From Nectonema munidae (Eukaryota; Nematomorpha; Nectonematoida; Nectonematidae), in contig JAUIRK010000570.1 of assembly GCA_030549495.1 (NCBI GenBank), positions 854,501 through 918,500 on the forward strand: a stretch of 64,000 bases of DNA, read 5' to 3'. Below the pieces are notes generated by a model. That model saw nothing but the letters and a program-made list of their open reading frames with translations. It made no database searches and was not told where the DNA came from. Position 1 is the first letter of the stretch. Each line of letters begins with the position of its first letter. Below are positions 12,930 to 22,627 of this stretch, in pieces. The position numbers and the translations under genes are program-made.

Positions 12930-13400
12930 GAGTCAGAAGTATCATTGCAGGAAAATCGAGGATGGAGATTTTTAGAAAGCTTCTTGCTCTGCATAGCACC
13001 AGATGGAATTCACGGGCTTCATATGCCTTGTTATCTTACTTTCTTTTATCAAAGTGGAGAAGTCGATTAGAAAATATTTGCCATTTTATTACAAAAGAGT
13101 GGTCTAAATATTGGTTTCGTAATCAGCATTATGATGAAAATTCATAGTCTCTTTAATGCAATTAAATCACAGAATTGTCCTAAAGCATTATCAGTATTTT
13201 AAAAGTTTTATAAAGAAGAACCTTCAAGAATTAGTATTCCAAGATCAAATATACTTCCTGAGAGAGGAGTTAAAAATGCAAGAAATAGTTCAAAATAGCC
13301 GCACAAACAAGTATATTTGAGCTGCAAGTTTGTTGTTACCAACCATTTGTAATGGTAAACATGCGATATATTTCTGAATTTTGATATTTTTTTTGATAAA
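12930..13400 (+). pseudogene. Decayed protein-coding relic, W/R-rich, family not identified
   Basis: The plus strand reads as convincing protein over about 150 codons, though several stops interrupt it. The first block (12962-13147) contains STRWNSRASYALLSYFLL, then KWRSRLENICHFITKEWS and KYWFRNQHYDEN. The second, after an in-frame stop, reads NCPKALSVF. The third (about 13215-13300) reads PSRISIPRSNILPERGV. The density of W, C, H and charged residues is unlike chance translation of this AT-rich DNA. I have an unverified memory of similar RWNSRA and PRSN blocks in repeat-associated proteins of other invertebrates. A tandem duplication starts about 190 bp downstream. It could be an old transposon protein or a dead host gene; I assign no function. 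Confidence 0.5.
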
Positions 13401-13587
13401 TAAACTTTTCTGAATAATTTTCGAAATTTAATTGATAAAATGAACAAATTCAAAATTTCATCAACATAATTTCGTCAAAATTATCTATCAATCACTTAAA
13501 AATTATATAGTAGTTATAGTCTTATTCAATGTATAATGTATATATATAAACTTTAATCGAGGCGCGCCAGGTTTTATAGGTTTTATA

Positions 13588-13888
13588 CTTGAAATTGGGT
13601 ATATATTGGTAAAAAACTTTATATAATTATATGGATAAAATGTTTTTTTTGAGATGACCTGCCAACTATAAATCAATTTTTTGACAGGTTTGATTGATTT
13701 TCATAAAAAAATGAATATTACCACTGAATTCAGAATATTTGAAAATGGGTATATATGTGAAAAAAACATTATATAATTATTTAAATAAAAAGTTTCTTTT
13801 TGAGATGAGCTGTCAAATATAAATGAATTTTTTGACGTGTTTGATTGATTTTGATAAAAAAAAAGGAGATTACCACTGAATTCAGCAT
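13588..13888. repeat. Tandem duplication of a 150-bp unit, two copies
   Basis: The segment starting TTGAAATTGGGTATATA near 13588 is repeated with a 150-bp offset near 13738. Both copies share a TGAGATGA block, TTTTTTGAC followed by GTTTGATTGATTT, and end in TTACCACTGAATTCAG. The copies differ at many positions and by small length changes in A runs, so the duplication is old. No coding potential is apparent. Confidence 0.9.
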
Positions 13889-13953
13889 TAGTTGACAAAT
13901 ATTTGTAACATTAATTATATTTATAAAAACTTATTAATATCATAGAATTATAA

Positions 13954-13967
13954 GGGGGGGGGGGGGG
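13954..13967. repeat. Poly-G tract (G14)
   Basis: Fourteen consecutive G in AT-rich surroundings. Similar G or C runs occur near 29887, 30507, 36043, 42600 and 62917. G runs of this length can adopt quadruplex structures and are prone to replication slippage and sequencing error. Confidence 0.95.
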
Positions 13968-16900
13968 CACTTTACAACTTGAGTGGATAAATTTAGCCCA
14001 GCACTAATAGGGTTAATGACAATCATCTTTTCTCAATTTTTATAAAAATCAAAGATCTGATTGAATAATAAAAAAAGTGATTTAACATTTTCTTGATGCT
14101 GAATTTAATTTGCTCGATTATAGCAGGGATTTCATCCAGGGTTTCATTAATTTCTTTCAAAGTATAGAAGGCCTTGTTGGACCCTAAAAATTTGAGCATA
14201 AGACGGAGTTTTAGCTCTCAACTGAACTGCTTTTCTTCATTTTATCCCTCACAATCGTAGTATCAACGCCTTAATCGTGACAAAAATTCCGTTTTTGAAG
14301 TCATTTTAGTAACTAATTTTCATAAGACTTTTATAAATAAGGGATTCATGGATCCAAATTTTTTAATCTAAAATCAAAAAATTAAAAAAGTTAAAATTAT
14401 TTAAATAATTGCACCCTCGTTCAAATTTCAACGATGTGCGTCGCATGTTTTGGAAAGTAAAAGTCTTGTGAATATGTATAAAAAATAAACATTACCTTTA
14501 TTGGAGATTTGTTCAGGAAAGGAGCAAATAAATTAAATCCTGAGAACCGAATCCTGGAAAGTAAGTATCTTTTATCTCAGATTAAGGTCTCAGGGAATAA
14601 TTCATTAGCATTCAAGCAAAAATTTTCCTAAAAAAGTAAAAAATTAAAAAAAAAAGAGAAGTGTGTACTGAAATTTTTTCCTTGGATAAGAATCAACACA
14701 GAAGAGAAGGGACGCGCAAAATTCGATTCAACCTTTGTCAATGGCGTCGGTGCATTGAACCATTGCACCCTTTCCTAAAATGAAATATCGATCTTCTGTA
14801 TTAGATTGCATTATGCGAAAAGTATTACTTGACATAGACTTGGATTGCAGTAAAGTTATTGCTGAATTTTCCAAATTTAAGCATAGAATAAATATATAAA
14901 CTAAATTTTTATTCTTTCAATTAGTAAAATCTTGTATTTGAAAAATCAATTTTTAAAAGTCGTCCACCTCCATCCTCTCTTAAAATAATATTCTGATTGC
15001 GCCACTGTACGCACAAATGGGTGATTAGTAACCCACAAAATAATCTAGCTTAAGTAATATAAAACCGAATTGAAATAGGAAAAAGCTGTTAGTAAATTTT
15101 CGAAAACTAATGTCTGAATGTGTTAGGATTTTTGAAAACAAATCTATCTCTTTCATAAGTTTTTAAATACGTTAAGACTGACAATTTTAATTAAATGTGT
15201 CAATGATGGGGGCCGCAATTGCGCCCGAGAAAGGGTTAAGTAAAGCGAAAAAGTTAACGTGGGGCTTACTTGAGACACCAGAACATAAGAAAGATGAAGA
15301 AAAGTCGGGAAAGTAGAGATTCAAATTTAAATGAAGCAGTTGAGAGCCTGCACTCTCAATTTATACTGACGGTAAACTTTTGCGCTGGAAGGAGACAAAC
15401 ACAAAAAAGCTTTGCTTTCTTTCTTTAAGAAACAGTGAGTCCGCCACCTAAAGGTAAAAAGGAGAGGTAAAGAAAAGTAGGCAACGCACAAGAGGTTTTT
15501 TGCAAAGAGGATCGACAAACTTTGATTTGGAAAAGCAAAAAACATTGACTCCCTCATCCCAGTCTGTTTGATGATTGCAAAAAATCAATGCGGCATCAGA
15601 GCTGCGAGGCAGAGTGTATCTGAAAGAAGAAGACCAAAGAACACAGCGTTCATCTATACATAAGTAAAATTCCAAGTAGGAATTGTCTATGAAATATCGA
15701 TAAAGCTGTCTGCCTTGCTTATGATATCATGCTAAAAGTTAAGCCAGAGTAGCTTACGGCTAAATTATACCACGTTTCTATAATAGCATCATTATTTTTA
15801 TTAAAATTATCCATAATAATATTTTACACAATTATTCTCTTCACAAAGAGACAAAAAGCTGTCTAAATAATGGAAACATCTTCTTCGTATAATTATAAAA
15901 AAAATACACTCACACAGAACATACACACACGTATTCACATTTCAAAAGAAATAAAAATCATTGAGGCAGGTCAGTGAACACACAGTCAGTTTTTGCCAAT
16001 ATTTGTTGTACGTCAACAACGAACAAGCATGCTTTTTCAAACATCACTATGTCTACCATTCGTTTCAGATTTTATCATTTATAATTAACTTTAGAGTCCT
16101 ATGTTGAGTTTCATCACTTTTCTTTTATACCCTGTGAAGCTCAGCCGGTCACCCGTGACCCACGAATTAAAAATTCTTCTGCGATAATCTTCGGATTACG
16201 AAAAAATTGCGTAAATATGGCCAATTACTCTTCATAAAAGTATTGTGATTAAAAAGTAAAACAAGTTCTAGTATTAGAAAAACAATATATTATTAAATGA
16301 AAAATTTCACATAAAAAATTCTGCTTTCATTTATTTCGCATTCCACTGGATTCGAACCTATACTTTTCACACCAAGATTGAAAGGGTTTGGCATTGTAAA
16401 GCTTCATATTCGTTACATAATATATTTTTTCGAGAAATATAGTTATATTGGTGCTTTCTGCGGTTGTGATGAAACCTAAAACAAGTATAAGGGTTAATAC
16501 ACTAAAATCTGAAAATGTCAAAATTTTTATTCAAAAATCATGGTAAGAAGAATACTTTTGATAGAATCGTAATCAACTGTTATAAAAATAATCATTTTTT
16601 CAAACTTCCATACTCGACTTCTGCAATGACAAGCATGAATGTTGGATGATAGCATCAGTTTTAAAATCAATCAGTATATTATGGTTATCTTTACTCTCAT
16701 GAGGTTGAAAAGTGTTCACTTTATTCATAAACAAAGCGAATGTGATAAACATTTGAAATCTTCACTATCAATCTTGAATACAACGCCCAGAATCAATCAT
16801 GTGTATTCCTATTTTCTCTACAGTGCTCTTTCTTCATAAGAGCCATTTTGCCAAATTTCGAGTCTTTGAGTCTTATAAACTGTACCAGTTTCAAGCAGTC

Positions 16901-16994
16901 AACCAACAATAAGCGCCATTTTCCCAGAATTCTTTCTAGTTTAATTTTTTTCATGTTTCTTCGTTTTCAACAATGGAATTAGAGCACAGTAGGC
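13968..16994. other. Non-coding spacer with a tRNA-like relic and isolated TTAA element ends
   Basis: No supported gene. Isolated sequences resembling the right end of a TTAA element (GGGTTAA) occur at about 14010, 15237 and 16491 without a convincing partner. A relatively GC-rich block at 15240-15670 has no long plus-strand frame, and its two overlapping minus-strand frames contradict each other. It could be an untranslated exon or promoter, but nothing proves it. At about 16330-16420, minus strand, a GGTTCGAATCC box B motif is present without a foldable tRNA, suggesting a SINE remnant. A 64-residue minus-strand frame over it (16327-16521) begins with a hydrophobic, signal-peptide-like stretch, probably by chance. 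Confidence 0.5.
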
Positions 16995-18222
16995 TTCTTC
17001 TTGGAAGAAACAACATATTATGATGAAACTTATAATACTTTTTTAAGTTTTGCTTCCAGTGATAATCAAGTTGATGATAAACTGATTTCATCAGATCAAG
17101 TAGAGTATAGTTTGGAACCTTTTGTTGATTCACGTGGAAGAACACCAACTAATATTAGAGAACGATGACATCATCACCTAAACCTAGAGGTCCTTCCTCT
17201 TTTGAAAAACCCTGTTAAAAATTCTTCACCTTTTTCTCTAAGAGATCATAAAATATATATTCACGAAAACAAAGTTGAAAATGAAACTTAATTATGAGTA
17301 AGTTTATTAAATTAATTATTACTTTTCATAATAATTATTAATAAAAGTACGCATAAAAGCAAAGCCAAATTTAATTGGAATAAGCGGTTTAGAAGAGAGT
17401 GGGGAGATAAGATAGGGAACTCAACATTTTTATTACTTTATTCAATTTCCTTCGAAGACGCTGGAGAAACGAAATTTGATTTTCAAATTGAAGTCTAACC
17501 CTCTGCTCCCTCTTTAGCTACGCCTCTTCCTTCAAAAGCTATGGGGAATCTATGGACCAGAGAATTAAAATTATTGACTTGTTTAGTTATTCTCCTAATT
17601 GTTCTATCGCTCTGGGAGCTCTTCCTAGAGATATGTTTATTTTAATCCATGTTTTTATGTGACGGAACCTACTTTTCCTCAATTTTGAAAAGGCTCAAAA
17701 CTGACAGAGGCTGTGGGATATTCATGGACAGATTTGTCCCTTCTTTAGAAATTACTAAATGGGCTTTAACTAAAGACAACGGAATATCTGTGACTATAAT
17801 TTGTTCAGGAAACTTTATTCCTAAGGTTCAAATCCTTCATACGTGAAAACTTTAGAGTTGAATGAATGCGAATCCCGCACTATATATTGCAAAAAAACTT
17901 CACAGCGTATATACCCAAGAAACATTTGTGTACTCATTCATCATGTATAAATATAATGCTCATGAAGAATATCCTTCTATAAATGAATAATGGAAGAAAG
18001 GTCTTCCTTAAAAAAGTAGCTATGTCTTTGAATGAACAAGCAATGAAGGTAAGAGCTTCTACTTCTCAAAATAACTTCAAAATAAATTCAATTCTCACTT
18101 TTTATGAATTCAATTCTGATGTAGCTGTTTCATCATCTGGTGGTCAAGGAGGATTTGGTTATGAGTGTCTGCCTAAAAAGGTTCGATCTACAAGAAAATG
18201 TAAAATCTGTGCTTATTTGTAA
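16995..18222 (+). mobile_element. Broken piggyBac-like transposase, relic 1
   Basis: A DNA transposase relic of the piggyBac superfamily, which excises and inserts at TTAA. Block 1 (16995-17168) is an acidic, S/D-rich N-terminal region ending in DSRGRTP, as is common before the catalytic core. Block 2 (17690-17845) reads IFMDRFVPSLEITKWAL and then a short IPKVQ tail. It corresponds to the family motif around the second catalytic aspartate, normally DNFFTS or DRFFTS. Block 3 (about 17884-18222) reads MYKYNAHEEYPSI, then NNGRKVFLKKVAMSLNEQA, and ends in a C-terminal KVRSTRKCKIC remnant of the cysteine-rich domain. The segment that should carry the first aspartate is absent or unreadable. Frames change between blocks, so it cannot encode active enzyme. 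A TTAA element end (18402) lies 180 bp downstream but may belong to a separate short element. Confidence 0.72.
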
Positions 18223-18330
18223 AACGCACTCAAATTTTGCTTGTAATGATACTTATCTTTATTTTTCATTTACATGCTTAAATTTTCTTTAAGTTTAGAT
18301 GTTTACTATTATTATTTTTTTCTTCTTATT

Positions 18331-18402
18331 TTAAGCCCTTTCGTGACCACAAAAATCAGACGATATTTATTAAAAAGCATACACTGGTCACGAAAGGGTT
18401 AA
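18331..18402. mobile_element. 72-bp TTAA micro-MITE
   Basis: TTAA flanks both sides (18331-18334 and 18399-18402). The left end reads GCCCTTTCGTGACCA; the right end, reverse-complemented, reads CCCTTTCGTGACCA. About half of the element is therefore terminal inverted repeat. The interior carries CAGACGATAT, the same subterminal word found in the larger TTAA elements of this window. Ends beginning CCC next to TTAA are typical of piggyBac-mobilised elements. Alternatively its right half could be the 3' end of the adjacent piggyBac relic. Confidence 0.75.
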
Positions 18403-19494
18403 GCCTACCTTTCAAATATATTTGATTCCATATAAAGTGTTTTAAATATTTTGATGTTTTTTCGCTTTAACGCTGTATCGGCTTATTCTTAATTCCAAAA
18501 ATATACAGAGAGCATTTTCAAAAACTTTGACGCTCAAAAAATTTCCTAATGGAACATTTTTTTGTAATAAAATTTAGAACTTTGTAGTGGAGTAAATTGC
18601 AACATGTCCGTAACCGCAGAAAAATTTATTTAGAAAGAAAAGCTTATAGTTAGATTTTCGAAAAAATGCTACTTAGAAAAAGAATGCAAAAATCAAGTTG
18701 TTTCATCAACCCCTATAAGTGAATTTCCTTTTAAAATGTTCATCTTGCGAGGTCTCTTTCAAGTGAGGCTTTTATTAGAGGAAATATTAATTTTGCCCAA
18801 AACTACTAAATATATTGTCCGCGCAAGTGGCTTTAATCTTTCATTTTATTCATGTGCTTTCCAATTAAGTTACGAGATGTTTGTGATGCTGGAGAAAGGA
18901 AATTTAAGCTTCTATAACAGACCAGTTATGTTTAATGGGAAACTGGTATCCGATTAGCACTCAAAGGATTAATTATCAAAAAAAAGATCAACAAAATATC
19001 TTGTAGTAAAATATGAATTTAATAGTAGAAAATTAGTTTGAAAATTTTTTTTTAATTCTGAACTCGTTTAAAATATGAGAACCACTGTTCTTGAATCGTA
19101 TTCACCGCCTACATATATTTTTTTCGAAAAGTTAAAACGAAGAAAAGATCTTGAGGTTACATAATGCACAAAGACTTTCCTCACACTTTTTTAGTTGCAT
19201 ATACCAGGTGGGTCTAAGTGAGAACATAGAAATACGTCGAATGAAAAATTAGTAGCCTACACCAGGCGCAAAGGTCACGTTGTCGAATAGTGTGCTTGGC
19301 TGGTGAGTTGTGTCATGTGTCTGTTATATATCAGTAGTAGTTCTATTTATTATCTATCTCCCTAGTTATTCTAATTTATCAATTAAAATGGATAACTAAC
19401 ACATTTACTAACTAAATAAATATAACTAATAAGCTAGAAGTAAGCTGATTGTAAGTAAACAAACAGAAAAACAAATAAATAAAATATATAACTA
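18403..19494. other. Spacer with one isolated TTAA-element end
   Basis: No gene supported. Near 18950-18972, sequence reading TTAATCCTTTGAGTGC on the minus strand looks like the right end of another TTAA element, but I found no matching left end. The 73-residue open frame at 18736-18957 matches nothing I recognise. Confidence 0.45.
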
Positions 19495-20128
19495 CCTTAT
19501 ATTTCGGTGTATAAGTCGACCCCAAAATGAGAGTAATTTTTTTATGATTTTGAAAATATCCAAGGTATAAGTCGACCTCTAAAATACAGAACTCGCCTAA
19601 ATTATCGGCTAGCCTAAGCAGCATTGTAAAAGTTGAAATACGAAACTCACCTAAGTTATCGGCTTGCCTAAGCAGCAGTATAAAAGTTACCATATATAAA
19701 ACATCGGGCATTAATTAAAGACTACCGGTATGTTATTACAAATGTTGTTCTACTTACAATATGAAATAATATCTAAGGTAGTATTAACATAAATCTCTAT
19801 AGTTTACATACTCATATACTTTCACTTCTTTTTCTCTCTAATTCAGTCTGTTCCTAACTCTCCTATACTAACCAGATAAAATTCTTTAAATATTTTTTTA
19901 TACTTAACGCATTAACGACCAGAATAATCAGACGATATCTATTGTAAAGCAGAAGATTTGTATTAAAGAACTTTGGTAAACGCAGACGATTTTATTTTTG
20001 TAAAGTCGACATACGTCGACCGTGGTCGATAACCGGTTAAGCTAACGATGGAGCTTTTTGTTACTGTTATATAAATCGAAACTCAATTTTGGGGGGCTAA
20101 AAGTCGACTTATACACCGAAATATACGG
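19495..20128. mobile_element. TA-flanked MITE with CCGTATATTTCGG-type ends, containing a nested MITE
   Basis: The left end reads CCTTATATTTCGGTGTATAA followed by GTCGACC. The right end, reverse-complemented, reads CCGTATATTTCGGTGTATAA followed by GTCGAC. Both ends abut TA (19493-19494 and 20129-20130), as in the Tc1/mariner/pogo group. The interior shares long stretches in inverse orientation with 36010-36462, including the GGTCGAC...CTAAAATACAGAACTCGC block, proving a family. A 137-bp TTAA element (19904-20040) has inserted near its right end. An internal duplication of a CACCTAA...ATCGGCTTGCCTAAGCAGCA block (about 19585-19690) is also visible. The 99-codon minus-strand frame over its left part is accidental. 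Confidence 0.9.
19904..20040 (-). mobile_element. Nested TTAA MITE, family B
   Basis: Inserted inside the TA-flanked MITE. It has TTAA at both ends; on the minus strand the end reads CCGGTTATCGACCA and then the palindrome-like GTCGACGTATGTCGAC. The other end reads CGCATTAACGACCA. Words related to GCAGACGA occur three times internally. It has the same 137-bp layout as 44305-44440, in opposite orientation. Because it interrupts its host, it is the younger insertion. Confidence 0.9.
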
Positions 20129-20130
20129 TA

Positions 20131-22627
20131 ATTAAAAATACGAAAATTCGTTTTAGATCGTAAGTTATCGAAGCCAAGTATCTAACCAAACTTTCTCACG
20201 CTCCCTTAATTAAAACTGAACAAATATCCTTTTTACAATTTAACAGGGCAATGCCTGCCCACTGAACTAAAATTTTTTGAGCTTTGATCTTTCACCGTCC
20301 TGGTTTTTGACTAGTGTTTTAGAATTTTTGTCTACCTCGTAATAATGATTACTTCCCAGTTTTCTGGGAATCAACTATTCTTGTTTAAAAAATTTGAGAT
20401 TAAGGAATAAAAAAGCAAATTTTCAATAAAAAAATAAATACAATCACAAAGTATCTCTATAATTAGCAATATCAATGGGAAAGATCTTAAAAATGATCTT
20501 TATGCTGTTTACGACACTAATTTTACGTAGAAGCTATTAAAGAAATTCTGATAGTTTAGATGAGGAAACAGATATTTTGTATGTGGCAAAAGGCTAATTA
20601 CGATTAAAGCAAATTTTTAGAAATATGTATAAATTGATCGAAACAATATTGATTAAAAAGATCAAAGTTTCTTTAATGATACTGAATTCTTATAGGTGAT
20701 GTAATTATAGGGAAGTAGTGTAAAAAATGCAGCAAACCAATCTTAGATTAGTGTTTTTTTAATGATAAAAATAAATTTTACTATTTGAACCAAAAATTGA
20801 TGAATCCAGGGTATATTCAATAAAAGAATTCGGAACTAGAAATTTCTTCTATTACATGTACACATCATGACAAGAAAAGTTTTGCAAAAACATTACTCTT
20901 ACAAGTTAACTAAGACTAAGCCTTTCAGTCACAAAAGTGACCTACTAAATAAAAAGAATTTGAGGGCCAAAATTGGCGGCGCTTTTCATGAAGGTTGCAA
21001 AAAGGGGAAATAAGAGAAAGTACAGTATTGTTGAATAAAAGTGGCATTTGAAATTTACCTGTGCAATTTGTTTAGAGCAATTGGTTGTTAGAAAAATAAT
21101 TTGCCAGAGAAACAAAATAAATCGCTCAGTTACACGTCTGAAATGCTAATGTGCGTCTGTGTGTGTGGGTAGATGAAGGCTTGCTTTTGAAATAAGACAG
21201 CATAATTCGGTTGATAGCGAAGATGTATAAATGAATATTCTCTGGGAAGGACAGTGTTCATTGCAGACATGAAGTTGAGTGTTATTTCAACAGAAAGACA
21301 TAATGGTAGCAGTGATCATCATCTCTGTCTGGTTCACATTGCATCATATTTTTAAATAGTTATTAATGATTCCAAGTAAAGTACTTTCCTAGCATCAAAT
21401 GATCATCGCAAACAACAGCATCAACACAGCTAATTATATTTTATCATCATCACCAGCATCCATGAATGAAACAGGGCATTTCTATCCAGTAAATATTTAG
21501 CTGCCAATTTGACTTTCAATAACACTGCTAAACATTAGAAAAGTCTTTAAAAATAATTGAAACATTCACAATCTTTGCATCCATAAAATTTTTTAGAAGT
21601 ATATAAAAATCATCTAAGAATAAAGAGATTTTCAACTCAGAGGTTCGAACTACACTACTGCTCATATTTCGTCGCAATAGACAAGCATATTTTGTCACAA
21701 ATAATTTTTACTATTTTAATATATTTTCACTATAACTGATATGACTTTACTTATGAAACTAAATTCACCACTTTAGAACTAATTTTTTCGAAAAGTTAAA
21801 TTATTTTTATCATTTTCGGGTAATTTTAATTATTTCTGAATTTTGGGAATGAATGAATCAACAATTTAATTTTTTCAATTTTTAACAAATTTCTAATTTA
21901 TACACATAATTTTTATGAAATGAAAAACTGATAAAAATAGCCAACTTGTATTTTAGAGAATAAATATTTAACATTTTTCGACAAGAACATTATAAAATAA
22001 GAAATTTTGTTTCGGCATTCCTAAAGTACTAAAGTTATAAAGTATAGTGGAAATATGTAAAAATGATAAAAATTAAAAAAATATGTCTGTGTGTAAATTT
22101 AGAGTCGATGAAAATGCACTGAACCCTCGCGATTTAATTGGTGCCCTTTCAATGGAAACACGCCACATTACCTTAGCTCTAAGTTCCTAAAATTTATACT
22201 TTAAGCATGTGTGAGTATTTCACCCAATTATTTTTCAGAATCTTTTTCAGATCGTCTTTATCTTGAATAAAATCCAGCATTTGATTCCATGGACATATTT
22301 TGAAAAGTTTTTTATCTGATGTTTCATCCAACTTTCTGCAAACCTTATACGTTGCGGTCATTGTTGCATTTGATTGCGCAGTTGTTGGGCTTAATTAACG
22401 CATTATTTATTCAATGGCTGGTGATTCACATAAATAAGTGCACTTGTCCTAGACCTTTGTTTTTATGCAATACAAAAATGTACATTTCTATTGTCAACGC
22501 GCACATGACTTTGGACAGAGCATATTTTGAAAATGTGCATTGCAATCAGATGGTCCCTACGCGTTCTTTTAATTGCTATTCACAAGCGCAGCCATTTCTA
22601 ACAACAATATTCTTCCCTTTACCAAGG
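20131..22627. other. Spacer, no gene supported
   Basis: AT-rich, without convincing coding sequence. A short GT-rich microsatellite lies near 21150-21170. A TATAAATG motif near 21223 is followed some 30 bp later by GTTCATTGCAG and a 20-codon ATG frame. This arrangement could be a core promoter and first exon, but equally could be chance. The first part of the 169-codon frame at 22319-22828 lies here; it continues into repeats and is not a credible gene. Confidence 0.45.

Noticed and set aside
14004-14012. GGGTTAA motifs at about 14010, 15237, 16491, plus TTAACCC near 48801, as complete TTAA elements
   Set aside because: No inverted partner end at a plausible distance was found for any of them.
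16330-16420. A functional tRNA gene around GGTTCGAATCC
   Set aside because: The T stem and acceptor stem do not pair, and no box A is placed correctly.
16327-16521. Small secreted protein gene with signal-peptide-like start
   Set aside because: It overlaps a tRNA-like repeat remnant, lacks any family match, and hydrophobic starts are common in chance frames here.
19412-19711. 99-codon minus-strand frame
   Set aside because: It lies mostly within the TA-flanked MITE and its internal duplication.
21223-21350. TATA box, initiator and a 20-codon first exon
   Set aside because: Motifs this short are expected by chance in AT-rich DNA, and no conserved protein or splice pattern follows.
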